Positions 49,054 to 59,225 are shown, numbered from the stretch's first letter. The stretch is 64,000 nt of DNA from an uncultured Bacteroidales bacterium (GCA_947305795.1 CAMZEK010000006.1:1-64000); one strand, 5' to 3'. The notes: a model not told the origin generated them from the sequence alone. Numbers and translations: made by a program.

Positions 49054-49779
49054 ATGGAAGAATTGTTGCAATATGCCATCGAAGCTGCTCTCAAGGCTGG
49101 CAAAGCCATTATGGAAGTGTATGCCACGTCGTTTGAGGTCTATACCAAGGATGACGACTCTCCTGTCACACAGGCCGACTTGAGAGCTAGTCAAATCATT
49201 AAGGAAATGCTGAAACCCACGGGTTTACCCTTCGTCAGCGAGGAGGATTTGCCTCCCGACCGCTCCAAATTTGGGCGCTATTGGCTTGTCGATCCGTTGG
49301 ACGGCACGGCAGAGTTTGTGAAGCGCAACGGTGAATTTACGGTCAACATTGCCCTCATCGATGACAAGCGGCCTGTTTTGGGCGTGATTTATGCGCCGGT
49401 GATGGATAAAATGTGGGATTCGATACATGTTGGGCTACCACATTGTGACAGCCATACAAAAAGGCCTTTCACGGTGTTGGTCAGCCGCTCGCACCGAACG
49501 TCTGAGGTGGACGCTTTTATTAATAAGGTATTACGTCCCACCCATCCCGACTTGGTCATCGACTCGCAAGGTAGCAGTTTGAAATTCGCTCGATTAGCCG
49601 AAGGCACGGCAGATGTTTACGTATGTTACAGCAAAACGAAAGAATGGGACACCGCTGCAGCCGAGGCTATTCTCTGTGCCGCAGGCGGCAAAGTGCTTCG
49701 TATTAATGACGGCAAACCTTTGGAATACAGCAAAAAAGACTACCCCAATCCGCCGTTTGTGGCTTGGGCACTGCAATAA
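49054..49779 (+). CDS. cysQ: 3'(2'),5'-bisphosphate nucleotidase CysQ-like
   Basis: A 241-residue lithium-sensitive phosphatase of the inositol monophosphatase superfamily. CysQ removes the 3' phosphate of PAP produced in sulfate assimilation. Metal motifs are in DDDSPVTQADLRAS, VSEEDLPP, the signature WLVDPLDGTAEFVKRNGEFTVNI near 81-103 and the late WDTAAAEAIL. The family also contains inositol phosphatases, but the length and DGTxEF context favour CysQ. It converges with map. Confidence 0.88.
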   Translation: MEELLQYAIEAALKAGKAIMEVYATSFEVYTKDDDSPVTQADLRASQIIKEMLKPTGLPFVSEEDLPPDRSKFGRYWLVDPLDGTAEFVKRNGEFTVNIALIDDKRPVLGVIYAPVMDKMWDSIHVGLPHCDSHTKRPFTVLVSRSHRTSEVDAFINKVLRPTHPDLVIDSQGSSLKFARLAEGTADVYVCYSKTKEWDTAAAEAILCAAGGKVLRINDGKPLEYSKKDYPNPPFVAWALQ

Positions 49780-49781
49780 TT

Positions 49782-50636
49782 TTAGTGTGTCAGGATTTCC
49801 AACCCTGTTTCAGTCATGAGGAAGGTGTGTTCCCATTGGGCTGAGGGCAGCTCGTCTTCGGTGATGACGGTCCAGCCGTCGGCACTGTCGATGAAGACTT
49901 TCCATGTGCCCATGTTGATCATCGGCTCGATGGTGAACACCATGCCTGGCACGAGTAGCATTCCCGTGCCTTTTTTGCCGTAATGCAACACTTCAGGGTC
50001 GTCGTGGAACTTGAGGCCCACGCCGTGGCCACAGAGGTCGCGCACCACGCTGAAACCGTTCTTATGGGCATGTTTCTCGATGGCGTTGCCGATGTCGCCG
50101 ACGAAGCCAAAGGGCTTGGCTGCCTCCATGCCAATGTAAAGGCATTCCTTGGCCACGTCCACCAGTTTTTGCTTGCGCGTAGAGGTCTGCCCGATGAAGT
50201 ACATGCGCGAAGCGTCAGAATAGAAACCGTCCAAGATGGTGGTGACGTCCACGTTGATGATGTCGCCTTCTTTTAGGATTTCCTTGGCAGAGGGAATGCC
50301 GTGGCATACCACCTCGTTGATGGAAGTGCAGACACTTTTCGGGAAGCCTTCGTAGCCCAAAGGAGCTGGGATAGCACCATGCTCGATGGTATAATTATGA
50401 ACCAACTCGTTGATTTCCAACGTGCTCATTCCCTCGTGTATTTTTTCGCCTACAAGGTCAAGGATGGCTGTGGTGATGACACCGCTTTTCCTGATGCCTT
50501 CAATCTCTTCAGGCGTGCGGATGAGGGTGCGTTTGGGCACCATCACGCCTTTGCTTTCCAAATACATCACTTTCCGGTCCAATGCTGTCGGTTCTTGTCC
50601 GGCTGGGACACGCCATCTTTTACGTCTGTTAAACAT
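49782..50636 (-). CDS. map: Methionine aminopeptidase, type I
   Basis: A 284-residue metalloenzyme removing N-terminal methionine from new proteins. All five metal ligands are visible: Asp in NVDVTTILDGFYSDASRMY (two), His in GHGVGLKFHDDPEV, Glu in FTIEPMI and Glu in WEHTFLMTE. There is an N-terminal extension of about 35 residues (FNRRKRWRVPAGQEP...) without zinc-finger cysteines. ATG 50636 is the first codon after the promoter box. Confidence 0.96.
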   Translation of the reverse strand: MFNRRKRWRVPAGQEPTALDRKVMYLESKGVMVPKRTLIRTPEEIEGIRKSGVITTAILDLVGEKIHEGMSTLEINELVHNYTIEHGAIPAPLGYEGFPKSVCTSINEVVCHGIPSAKEILKEGDIINVDVTTILDGFYSDASRMYFIGQTSTRKQKLVDVAKECLYIGMEAAKPFGFVGDIGNAIEKHAHKNGFSVVRDLCGHGVGLKFHDDPEVLHYGKKGTGMLLVPGMVFTIEPMINMGTWKVFIDSADGWTVITEDELPSAQWEHTFLMTETGLEILTH

Positions 50637-50655
50637 GTTGCTTTGAAATTTCGCG

Positions 50656-50663
50656 CAAAAATA
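50656..50663 (-). promoter_or_regulatory. -7 box (TATTTTTG) of map
   Basis: TATTTTTG on the minus strand, 19 bases upstream of ATG 50636. Confidence 0.65.
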
Positions 50664-50677
50664 GGGATTTTTTCAAT

Positions 50678-52642
50678 TCATTTGGCAATGACAATGCCCA
50701 ACTGGCGGTTGAGTTGTCTGCGGATTTCGTCAAGGTCTTTCTTTTGCTTCAAAAGAATGAGCTGATTCTCTAACTCCGTTGCGTTTTTCAAACTCTCTTC
50801 GACAGTCTTGCGACGCTCCTCAATGATGAGATCCTTGTAGCGGTAAATCGAGGATAAAACGGTGGCTTTCAACACATCTTCTTCTCGTTTGACGAAAATG
50901 CCGTACTTTTCCCATTGGTCGAGTTTGTAGGGCGAAGAAAGTAGGTCGGCAGCCAACTGGGCGATGTTTTCGTCCTCGTTGGAGGTGAAATATTGGTCAT
51001 CAGGGATGCTGCCCTCGTCGATGGCATGGTCGAAGAGGTCGAAGATTTTCTTGTTGACGGGGTCAACGAAGAGGCACTCATCGTTTTTCAGGTCATCGAT
51101 GATGAACTGCGCCACGGAGACTTGCTCGTAAACCGTTTGTCCGTTCTCATCGAAACGCTCGTCAGTAATCATCTCCCGACCGTACATGAGCAGCAGTTTC
51201 ACCAATTCACGTTCTTGGTAGTAGCCCGCAGGAAGCTGTTCTTCAAGGGTTTCCTCCTGTTTAGGTTGCGTCACCGTCGTGGTTTCCGTCTCGGGAACTA
51301 CTTCACCTTCCACTCCTAACGACTTCTTGAATTTTGCCCGCAGAATCTTGTTCAGCTCATTGGTGAGTGTCTGCTCGGGCATGTCCAAAAGGCGGCTGCA
51401 TTCCTTGACATAGGTGATTCGGAAGATGCTGTCAGGGATGACGGAGATGGTTTCCACAATCTCCCGGATGACCTGCCCGCGTTTGATGGGATCGTTTTGG
51501 GCATCTTTCAGCAAGAGTTCCGTCTTAAAACGAACGAAATCTTTTGCATTTTCTTTCAAGTAGTTGCTGACATATTCCGTCGAAAACTCCTTGCCAAAAG
51601 TGTCGGGGTCGTGCTCGGGTGGTAGTACCACAACGCGCACGTTCATACCTTCGGAGAGAATCATGTCTGTGCCTCGCAAAGCTGCATGAAGTCCCGCTGC
51701 ATCGCCGTCGTAGAGCATGGTGATGTTCTTCGTGTAGCGCTTGACGAGGCGAATCTGTTCCATTGTGAGCGAAGTGCCGCTGCTGGCCACCACATTCTCA
51801 ATACCAATTTGATGCATCCTTAGCACATCAAAATAGCCTTCTACAAGGATGCATTCATCGGCCTTGGCGATAGCGTTTTTGGCGAAAAAAATGCCATAGA
51901 GCGTCTGTTTCTTGTCGTAAATCTCTGACTCGGGCGAGTTTTGGTATTTCGGGCTTTTCTTGTCGTTGACAAGGATGCGCCCGCCGAAACCGATAACACG
52001 TCCCGTGAGGCTGTGGATGGGGAACATCACGCGACCATGATAGCGGTCGTAGAGGCCTTTTGAGCCTTTAATGGACAAGCCAATCTGTTCCAAAAGCTCC
52101 TCGGAATAGCCATTTTTCTTGGCATGTTCGGTGAAGGCATCCCATTTGGGAGCTTCGGGATTGTAACCGAGGTGGAACTTCTCGATGATGGGATTGAGGT
52201 AGCCGCGCTCACGGAAATATTCCAAGCCAATGGTCTTGCCTTCTTCCGTATTCCATAGGGTATCAACGAAATACTTGTCAGCAAATTCGTTAATGTTGAA
52301 CATCTTCTCGCGGATGCTCTGTTGCATCAGTTCCTCGGCGGTCTGTTCCTTTTCCTCGATTTTGATGTTGTATTTCTTGGCCAAATAGCGCAAAGCCTCG
52401 GGATAAGTGAAGTGCTCGTGTTCCATGAGGAACTTGGCCGAATCGCCAGCCTTGCCGCAACCAAAGCATTTGAAGATGTTTCGGGCGGGATTGACGTTGA
52501 AAGACGGCGTTTTCTCGTTGTGGAAAGGACACACGCCAATAAGGTTTGCCCCACGTTTCTTCAGCGTGACAAACTCGCCTACAACCTCCTCAATGCGAGC
52601 GGTTTGCAGGATTTGTTCGACGGTTTCCCTTGGGATGGCCAT
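50678..52642 (-). CDS. dnaG: DNA primase
   Basis: A 654-residue primase making RNA primers at the replication fork. The zinc-binding domain is at the N-terminus (CPFHNEKTPSFNV and CFGCGKAGD, residues about 38-66); the RNA polymerase core follows with the Toprim motifs ECILVEGYFDVL near 260 and LYDGDAAGLHA near 310; the C-terminal third is the less conserved helicase-interacting region. The catalytic core is complete. Confidence 0.96.
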   Translation of the reverse strand: MAIPRETVEQILQTARIEEVVGEFVTLKKRGANLIGVCPFHNEKTPSFNVNPARNIFKCFGCGKAGDSAKFLMEHEHFTYPEALRYLAKKYNIKIEEKEQTAEELMQQSIREKMFNINEFADKYFVDTLWNTEEGKTIGLEYFRERGYLNPIIEKFHLGYNPEAPKWDAFTEHAKKNGYSEELLEQIGLSIKGSKGLYDRYHGRVMFPIHSLTGRVIGFGGRILVNDKKSPKYQNSPESEIYDKKQTLYGIFFAKNAIAKADECILVEGYFDVLRMHQIGIENVVASSGTSLTMEQIRLVKRYTKNITMLYDGDAAGLHAALRGTDMILSEGMNVRVVVLPPEHDPDTFGKEFSTEYVSNYLKENAKDFVRFKTELLLKDAQNDPIKRGQVIREIVETISVIPDSIFRITYVKECSRLLDMPEQTLTNELNKILRAKFKKSLGVEGEVVPETETTTVTQPKQEETLEEQLPAGYYQERELVKLLLMYGREMITDERFDENGQTVYEQVSVAQFIIDDLKNDECLFVDPVNKKIFDLFDHAIDEGSIPDDQYFTSNEDENIAQLAADLLSSPYKLDQWEKYGIFVKREEDVLKATVLSSIYRYKDLIIEERRKTVEESLKNATELENQLILLKQKKDLDEIRRQLNRQLGIVIAK

Positions 52643-52659
52643 AGTATGGGTTTGATTTG

Positions 52660-52667
52660 CAAAAATA
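52660..52667 (-). promoter_or_regulatory. -7 box (TATTTTTG) of dnaG
   Basis: TATTTTTG on the minus strand, 17 bases upstream of the dnaG ATG at 52642. Confidence 0.65.
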
Positions 52668-52700
52668 CGAGTTTTTGGGTATTGGTTTTAATCATTTTAC

Positions 52701-52708
52701 TATTTTTG
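52701..52708 (+). promoter_or_regulatory. -7 box (TATTTTTG) of glnS
   Basis: TATTTTTG ends 25 bases before ATG 52734; divergent from dnaG. Confidence 0.65.
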
Positions 52709-52733
52709 CGCCTTAATTCAATCCAAAAGACCT

Positions 52734-54479
<1,746 letters not shown>

Positions 54480-54503
54480 ATCAAAATTGTAATCGTCTTG
54501 AAT

Positions 54504-55259
54504 TCATTGTTTTGTGGAGACGGAGTGCACACCGTCTCCACTTTTATTTACGATAGGCACCGTCTCCACGCAATTCGTTTCAAGGCAAAACTTGATGTCG
54601 TCATAAAATCCCAACGTAAACAGGCGTTTCACATGGTGGCAACCCGCCAATGCGCCTAACAAATTTGCTTGATTTTCAACATAATAATGGTTCAATAAAA
54701 GCCCCAAGTCGTCAGTTTCGACGGGGGCTTTTTGCTTTAGCAATTCTATCAACATCCCTGCGCAAAGGCCATCATCCAAGGAAAAATGGCTTTCCGTGCC
54801 AGCACAAACGATGACGATGTCTTGTGTAGGTCTGTCACATTGTGGCAGTCGTACCAAAATGTGTTTCACAACAGCTTGAGCATTCCTGAAACAGGCCAAA
54901 ACCACCACTTTGGCACCTTTTACGTTATTAAGGGCGTTGGTGCCGTTGGTGGTGGTCAGGATGAGGGTCTTGCCTTCGACGGATTTTTTCTTGTATTCCA
55001 AAGGCGAGTTGCCCAAGTCGAAACCTTCGATTTTTAGGGCGTTGCGCTCGCCGCCGCGTAAAGTATTGGCGGCATTGCAAGTGGCGTAAAGGCTTTGCGC
55101 TTCCTCGACAGTCTTTACGGGGATGACTTCACTTGCACCATTGTCCAAGGCCGTGGTGATGACACTCGTCGCCCGCAAGACATCAATCACAACGGCAATT
55201 TTCCCGCTGAAATCGATGTCTTGGGCTTGTTGCGCGGTGGAAATAACGCTAATGTTCAT
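54504..55259 (-). CDS. comB: 2-phosphosulfolactate phosphatase-like (ComB family)
   Basis: A 251-residue member of the ComB family, whose founder hydrolyses 2-phosphosulfolactate in coenzyme M synthesis in methanogens; bacterial members are common in Bacteroidetes and their substrate may differ. Motifs: VVIDVLRATSVITTALDNGA near 23-42, LRGGERNALKIEGFDLGNSP near 68-87 and LTTTNGTNAL near 101-110. The C-terminal dozen residues (SGDGVHSVSTKQ) are encoded by the palindrome at 54514-54541 and are not family sequence. Confidence 0.88.
   Translation of the reverse strand: MNISVISTAQQAQDIDFSGKIAVVIDVLRATSVITTALDNGASEVIPVKTVEEAQSLYATCNAANTLRGGERNALKIEGFDLGNSPLEYKKKSVEGKTLILTTTNGTNALNNVKGAKVVVLACFRNAQAVVKHILVRLPQCDRPTQDIVIVCAGTESHFSLDDGLCAGMLIELLKQKAPVETDDLGLLLNHYYVENQANLLGALAGCHHVKRLFTLGFYDDIKFCLETNCVETVPIVNKSGDGVHSVSTKQ
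54514..54569. repeat. Dispersed palindrome, copy 3, with an extra arm, in the comB 3' end
   Basis: Perfect 10-bp arms GTGGAGACGG and CCGTCTCCAC (54514-54541) around an 8-base centre, plus another CACCGTCTCCAC arm at 54558-54569. Relative to copies 1 and 2 an A-T pair is replaced by a G-C pair in both arms. Confidence 0.85.
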
Positions 55260-55276
55260 GGTCTTTTTTTTGGAAG

Positions 55277-55378
55277 CAAATCTTACACAAATCTGTCCTA
55301 AATATTTTCTTTTTTTTCGGCAAGTCCGATTAGGATGATGCCGAAAAAAACATTTGTTTTAGATTTATGTAAGATTTG
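55277..55378. repeat. 102-bp inverted-repeat element between pfkA and comB
   Basis: Outer arms CAAATCTTACACAAATCT (55277-55294) and AGATTTATGTAAGATTTG (55361-55378) match at 17 of 18 positions; inner arms TTTTTTTCGGCA (55311-55322) and TGCCGAAAAAAA (55339-55350) are perfect. There is no ORF. It fills the comB leader region and looks like a MITE-like element or a long regulatory hairpin. Confidence 0.8.
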
Positions 55379-55395
55379 TTTCTCAAACAATTACA

Positions 55396-56490
55396 TTAAA
55401 TTCCCAATGAGATATTCAGTCCTTGAGCTGTTCTCACCAAGTCGCTGTCAAAGGTGACAAGGTTGGGCTTGGAGACAGCTTCCTTGAGCGAAACCGCCAC
55501 CAAGTCAGGATGATGGTAGGCCACCATCTGGCCAAACTGTTTGTTGAGTACCATCTCGAAGGCCTTCACGCCAAACTCGGCGGACAACACACGGTCGTAG
55601 GCAATCGGCACGCCACCACGTTGCAGGTGACCCAAAGTAGTTTCGCGCATGTCGTGGGTGAAGCCTGCCGCCTTCATCTCCTCGATGAAACGACGACCGA
55701 TGCCACCCAGTTTCTTGTTCTCGTATCCGACTTCGGCGCTGATTTCGTACACCTGCTGACCGTCCTTGGGGCGTGCGCCCTCTGATGCCACTACCACGGC
55801 GAAGCCACGGTCGTGGTTGAAGCGATGTTCCAAACGCTCTTTCACGATGTTGATGTCATAGGGGAACTCGGGCAACAAGCACACTTCTGCGCCACCCGCG
55901 ATAGCGGAATGCAAGGCAATCCAGCCCGCATCACGACCCATGACTTCGAGAACGAAGACGCGGTTGTGCGAAGCCGCGGTAGTTACGAGTTTATCAACCG
56001 CCTCAGTAGCAATCTGTACAGCGGTCTGGAAACCGAAGGTGCATTCCGTTGAGGAAAGGTCGTTGTCGATGGTCTTGGGCACACCGATGATGTTCAGGCC
56101 CTTTTCGTAGAGCTTCTGGGAGATGCGCTGCGAGCCGTCGCCGCCGATGCTGATGACCGCATCGATGCCCATGTATTGCAGTTTGCGGAGCATCTCGTCG
56201 CTGCGGTCAACAGTGCTCCAAGTGCCGTCGGCATTCTTGACGGGCCAACTGAACGGACCGCCCTTGTTGGTGGTCTCAATGATGGTGCCGCCGCGGAAGT
56301 GGATGCCGCGCACCGACTCGGGTGTAAGCCTGACAACCTCGGTGGGTTCCCATAGGATGCCGTTGTAGGCCTGTATGCTGCCGAGCACTTCCCAATCCTT
56401 TTCTTGGGAGGCTCTCTTGACGATGGCGCGGATCACTGCGTTCAGGCCTGGACAATCACCGCCACCGGTTAGGACTAATAATCGTTTCAT
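55396..56490 (-). CDS. pfkA: 6-phosphofructokinase
   Basis: A 364-residue phosphofructokinase for the committed step of glycolysis. TGGGDCPGLNAVIRA opens the fold; the phosphate-donor site reads ISIGGDGSQ near 112 and the substrate site GVPKTIDNDL near 138. Gly in GGDGS is typical of ATP-using enzymes, while Lys in PKTIDND is typical of PPi-using ones; this combination is known from the mixed-substrate group III, mostly ATP-dependent. No promoter box is clear within the 42-base gap after the DUF1016-like gene, so it may share that transcript. Confidence 0.94.
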   Translation of the reverse strand: MKRLLVLTGGGDCPGLNAVIRAIVKRASQEKDWEVLGSIQAYNGILWEPTEVVRLTPESVRGIHFRGGTIIETTNKGGPFSWPVKNADGTWSTVDRSDEMLRKLQYMGIDAVISIGGDGSQRISQKLYEKGLNIIGVPKTIDNDLSSTECTFGFQTAVQIATEAVDKLVTTAASHNRVFVLEVMGRDAGWIALHSAIAGGAEVCLLPEFPYDINIVKERLEHRFNHDRGFAVVVASEGARPKDGQQVYEISAEVGYENKKLGGIGRRFIEEMKAAGFTHDMRETTLGHLQRGGVPIAYDRVLSAEFGVKAFEMVLNKQFGQMVAYHHPDLVAVSLKEAVSKPNLVTFDSDLVRTAQGLNISLGI

Positions 56491-56532
56491 ATTTAATAAT
56501 TACTTAAAATTCAAATAGTTAATATAATTCAA

Positions 56533-56982
56533 TCAAAGTAGCATGAAATTGGGTAAACAGTGTTTACCTTTTTCAGTTTGAATTTTCAAACCAGTGTTTT
56601 GGATTTTGGAATGACCTAAATTGGGTAACCGCTGGTTACCTTTTTTAGTTTGAATTTCGTAACCAATGTTTACGGAATTGGAATAAATAAGATAAAATTT
56701 GCGAATCGACTTTAAGTTTTCCACCGACCAACCTTTTCCAAGTCTATCTGTTAACCTTCCCGACAATTCCACCAGCACCTGCTTTCCATACTTTGCCCTA
56801 TATTCGCCTTCTTGCTCATCTTCAACGATATAGCGACCAATCTCATAATAAGTGTAAACCATGGCGGTATTCACGGCTGTGACGACTTTGTTTCGTGCTT
56901 CGGCCATGAGTTTGGCAATACGGTCGGAAAGAGCATCTATTCGATTGCCTTCCAAGTGTGTCAATCCTTTGTCTTCATCCAT
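56533..56982 (-). pseudogene. Truncated DUF1016 (YhcG) N-terminal protein with repeat tail
   Basis: A 149-residue frame. Residues about 15-100 (RIAKLMAEARNKVVTAVNTAMVYTYYEIGRYIVEDEQ, VLVELSGRLTDRLGKGWSVENLKSIRKFYLIYS) match the DUF1016 N-terminal domain, normally followed by a PDDEXK nuclease domain, which is absent here. The last 45 residues are two copies of a 24-residue unit (IQTKKGNQRLPN and IQTEKGKHCLPN) from a 72-bp DNA repeat, then a stop. It may be a decayed gene or a short stand-alone DNA-binding remnant. The N-terminal part has no stops or frameshifts. Confidence 0.75.
56552..56674. repeat. 72-bp tandem repeat carrying four hairpins
   Basis: Hairpins at 56552-56568 (GGTAAACA/TGTTTACC), 56587-56601 (imperfect CAAA/TTTG), 56624-56640 (GGTAACC/GGTTACC) and 56658-56674 (CGTAA/TTACG, one mismatch). 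Hairpins 1 and 3, and 2 and 4, are about 72 bases apart; an A-T pair of hairpin 1 becomes a C-G pair in hairpin 3. Confidence 0.85.
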
Positions 56983-57006
56983 GGTTTATAAATTTAATAA
57001 TAGGAC

Positions 57007-57041
57007 ATTGTAGGGCTGCCATACCATGACAGCCCTACAAT
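57007..57041. repeat. Hairpin after aspS (ATTGTAGGGCTG ... CAGCCCTACAAT)
   Basis: A perfect 12-bp stem with an 11-base loop, five bases beyond the aspS stop. There is no T-run, so it is either an RNA 3'-end hairpin or another dispersed palindrome. Confidence 0.8.
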
Positions 57042-57046
57042 CATAA

Positions 57047-58801
57047 TTATTTCAAATTCAGCGCAATCTGCAATTCATCTAGCTGTTCCTGAGCAATCGG
57101 TGCAGGCGAGCCGCTCATCACGTCGCGGCCGGCGTTGTTCTTCGGGAAGGCGATGAAGTCGCGGATGCTGTCGGCGCCACCGAAGAGCGAGCAGAGACGG
57201 TCGAAGCCGAAGGCCAGACCAGCATGAGGCGGTGCACCGTACTCGAAGGCACCCATCAGGAAGCCGAACTGCTCCTGGGCCTTCTCGTCGGTGAAGCCGA
57301 GGGTGTGGAACATCTTGTTCTGCAAGGTGCGGTCGTGGATACGGATGGAGCCGCCACCGACCTCCACACCGTTCATCACGATGTCGTAGGCGTTGGCGCG
57401 GATGTCGCCCCATTTCGTCGGGTCGTCGAGCAAAGCCTCGTCCTCGGGCTTCGGTGCGGTGAAGGGATGGTGCATGGCGTAGTAGCGTTGCGTCTCCTCA
57501 TCCCATTCCAAGAGCGGGAAGTCGATGACCCACAAAGGCGCATATTCATCAGGCTTGCGGAGACCAAGTTGGTTGCCCATTTCGAGACGCAATGCGTTCA
57601 ACTGCACGCGGGTCTTCATGGCCTCGCCACAGAGAATAAGCATCAGGTCGCCAGGCTTGGCACCGAACTTGTCGGCGATGAGCTTCAGGTCTTCAGGCGT
57701 GTAAAACTTATCGACGGACGACTTGAACGTGCCATCGGTGTTGTATTTGATGTAGACCATACCACCGGCACCCACCTGCGGACGCTTCACGAACTCGGTG
57801 AGGGCATCAAGTTGCTTGCGGGTGTATTCCGAGCATCCCTCAGCACAGATACCGACCACGAGATCGGCGTTGTCGAAGAGGCCGAAGCCCTTGCCCTTGG
57901 CAACATCATTGAGTTCCACAAACTTCATCCCGAAACGGATGTCGGGCTTGTCGGAGCCGTAATATTTCATGGCGTCGTGCCAAGTCATGCGCGGGAATTG
58001 GCCAAATTCGAGGCCTTTCATCTCCTTGAAGAGGTGCTTGGCCAAGCCTTCGAAGGTGTTCAGCACATCCTCTTGCTCCACAAACGACATCTCGCAGTCG
58101 ATTTGCGTGAACTCGGGCTGACGGTCGGCGCGGAGGTCCTCATCGCGGAAGCAACGCACGATTTGGAAGTAGCGGTCCATGCCGGCCACCATCAGCAACT
58201 GCTTATACTGCTGCGGGCTTTGCGGCAGGGCGTAGAACTCACCAGGATTCATGCGGCTCGGCACAACGAAGTCGCGGGCACCTTCGGGCGTGCTCTTGAT
58301 GAGCATCGGGGTCTCAATTTCGAGGAAGTTGAGGTTGCTCAAATAGTTGCGCACAAGCATGGCCATACGATGGCGCAGTTCGAGGTTCTGGCGCACGGGG
58401 TTACGACGGATGTCCAAGTAACGGTATTTCATGCGAAGGTCATCGCCACCGTCGCTGACGTCCTCGATGGTGAAAGGCGGAACTTTACTACTGTTGAGTA
58501 GTTGGAAGGTGCTCACTTTCAACTCGATGTCGCCCGTAGGCATGTTCGGGTTCTTCGACTCACGCTCGATGACGGTGCCCTTGGCCTGAATCACGTATTC
58601 ACGCCCGAAGGAACGGGCTTGTTCCAAGAGTTTCGGGTCGCTGCTGCCATCCAAGAAGAGTTGAGTGATGCCATAACGGTCGCGGAGGTCAATCCAAACG
58701 AGAGAGCCTTTGTCGCGGGTGCGCTGCACCCAGCCGGCCAATGTCACTTCCTTGCCAGCGTCGGCAAGACGAAGTTCGCCACAAGTATGCGTTCTGTACA
58801 T
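57047..58801 (-). CDS. aspS: Aspartyl-tRNA synthetase
   Basis: A 584-residue class II synthetase of the bacterial type. The N-terminal OB fold binds the anticodon ([26 protein letters not shown]); motif 2 reads [26 protein letters not shown] near 217; the bacterial GAD insertion spans about 300-420; motif 3 is [15 protein letters not shown] near 530. Whether it is discriminating or also charges tRNA-Asn cannot be told here. A period-7 repeat lies in its 5' leader and a hairpin at its 3' end. Confidence 0.96.
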   Translation of the reverse strand: MYRTHTCGELRLADAGKEVTLAGWVQRTRDKGSLVWIDLRDRYGITQLFLDGSSDPKLLEQARSFGREYVIQAKGTVIERESKNPNMPTGDIELKVSTFQLLNSSKVPPFTIEDVSDGGDDLRMKYRYLDIRRNPVRQNLELRHRMAMLVRNYLSNLNFLEIETPMLIKSTPEGARDFVVPSRMNPGEFYALPQSPQQYKQLLMVAGMDRYFQIVRCFRDEDLRADRQPEFTQIDCEMSFVEQEDVLNTFEGLAKHLFKEMKGLEFGQFPRMTWHDAMKYYGSDKPDIRFGMKFVELNDVAKGKGFGLFDNADLVVGICAEGCSEYTRKQLDALTEFVKRPQVGAGGMVYIKYNTDGTFKSSVDKFYTPEDLKLIADKFGAKPGDLMLILCGEAMKTRVQLNALRLEMGNQLGLRKPDEYAPLWVIDFPLLEWDEETQRYYAMHHPFTAPKPEDEALLDDPTKWGDIRANAYDIVMNGVEVGGGSIRIHDRTLQNKMFHTLGFTDEKAQEQFGFLMGAFEYGAPPHAGLAFGFDRLCSLFGGADSIRDFIAFPKNNAGRDVMSGSPAPIAQEQLDELQIALNLK

Positions 58802-58810
58802 ATTTTCGAG

Positions 58811-58838
58811 ATTTAAGATTTAAAATTCAAGATTTAAG
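58811..58838. repeat. Period-7 tandem array (4 units) in the aspS leader
   Basis: Four 7-bp units: ATTTAAG, ATTTAAA, ATTCAAG, ATTTAAG, followed by a partial ATTTG. It lies between the aspS -7 box and its ATG. Confidence 0.8.
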
Positions 58839-58860
58839 ATTTGTCTGTTGAACGAAATTG

Positions 58861-58868
58861 CAAAAGTA
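58861..58868 (-). promoter_or_regulatory. -7 box (TACTTTTG) of aspS
   Basis: TACTTTTG on the minus strand, 59 bases upstream of ATG 58801; the leader contains the period-7 array. Confidence 0.6.
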
Positions 58869-58889
58869 GTAAAAAAACAATCCAAATGT

Positions 58890-59225
58890 TCAAACTACAG
58901 CCTGCATAAGACTTTCTTTCACAAAAGCGTTGAGCGAGATGCCTTCTTCTTGGGCTTTGGCCGCTGCCTTGGCGTGAAGTTCGATGGGAATGCGGATGTT
59001 GAAACTGCCTGTGTATGACTTATGTAAAGGGAGTCCTTTCTCTTTGCAGAAAGCGATATAGTCTTCCACAGCGTTGATGAAGTCTTCTCTCAGTTCGGCA
59101 AGGGTGTTTCCTTCGTAAGTCACCAAAGTTCCTTTGTCCAAGCCGAGCACTTTTCCATAGAGAGTGTCACTATCGAGTTCGGCCTCTATGCTTCCGATAA
59201 ATCCTTTGTATTTTAGCGTATCCAT
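58890..59225 (-). CDS. Solitary HicB-family protein
   Basis: A 111-residue protein with an N-terminal HicB-type partial RNase-H fold (KYKGFIGSIEAELDSDTLYGKV, then YEGNTLAELREDFINAVEDYIAFC) and a C-terminal ribbon-helix-helix (FNIRIPIELHAKAAAKAQEEGISLNAFVKESL). In HicAB pairs this protein neutralises the HicA mRNA interferase and binds the operon promoter. No hicA-sized frame with its conserved Gly and His lies next to it, so it is an orphan regulator or a remnant. ATG 59225 follows its -7 box by 21 bases. Confidence 0.88.
   Translation of the reverse strand: MDTLKYKGFIGSIEAELDSDTLYGKVLGLDKGTLVTYEGNTLAELREDFINAVEDYIAFCKEKGLPLHKSYTGSFNIRIPIELHAKAAAKAQEEGISLNAFVKESLMQAVV

Noticed and set aside
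50637..52733. Replication origin near dnaG
   Set aside because: No dnaA, no cluster of DnaA boxes and no AT-rich unwinding region seen; dnaG is not itself an origin marker.
56552..56674. CRISPR array
   Set aside because: Only two 72-bp units with hairpins inside a coding frame, no unique spacers and no cas genes.
57224..58501. A 425-codon frame opposite aspS
   Set aside because: aspS is complete with all class II motifs, and the opposing frame has no similarity to anything I know.
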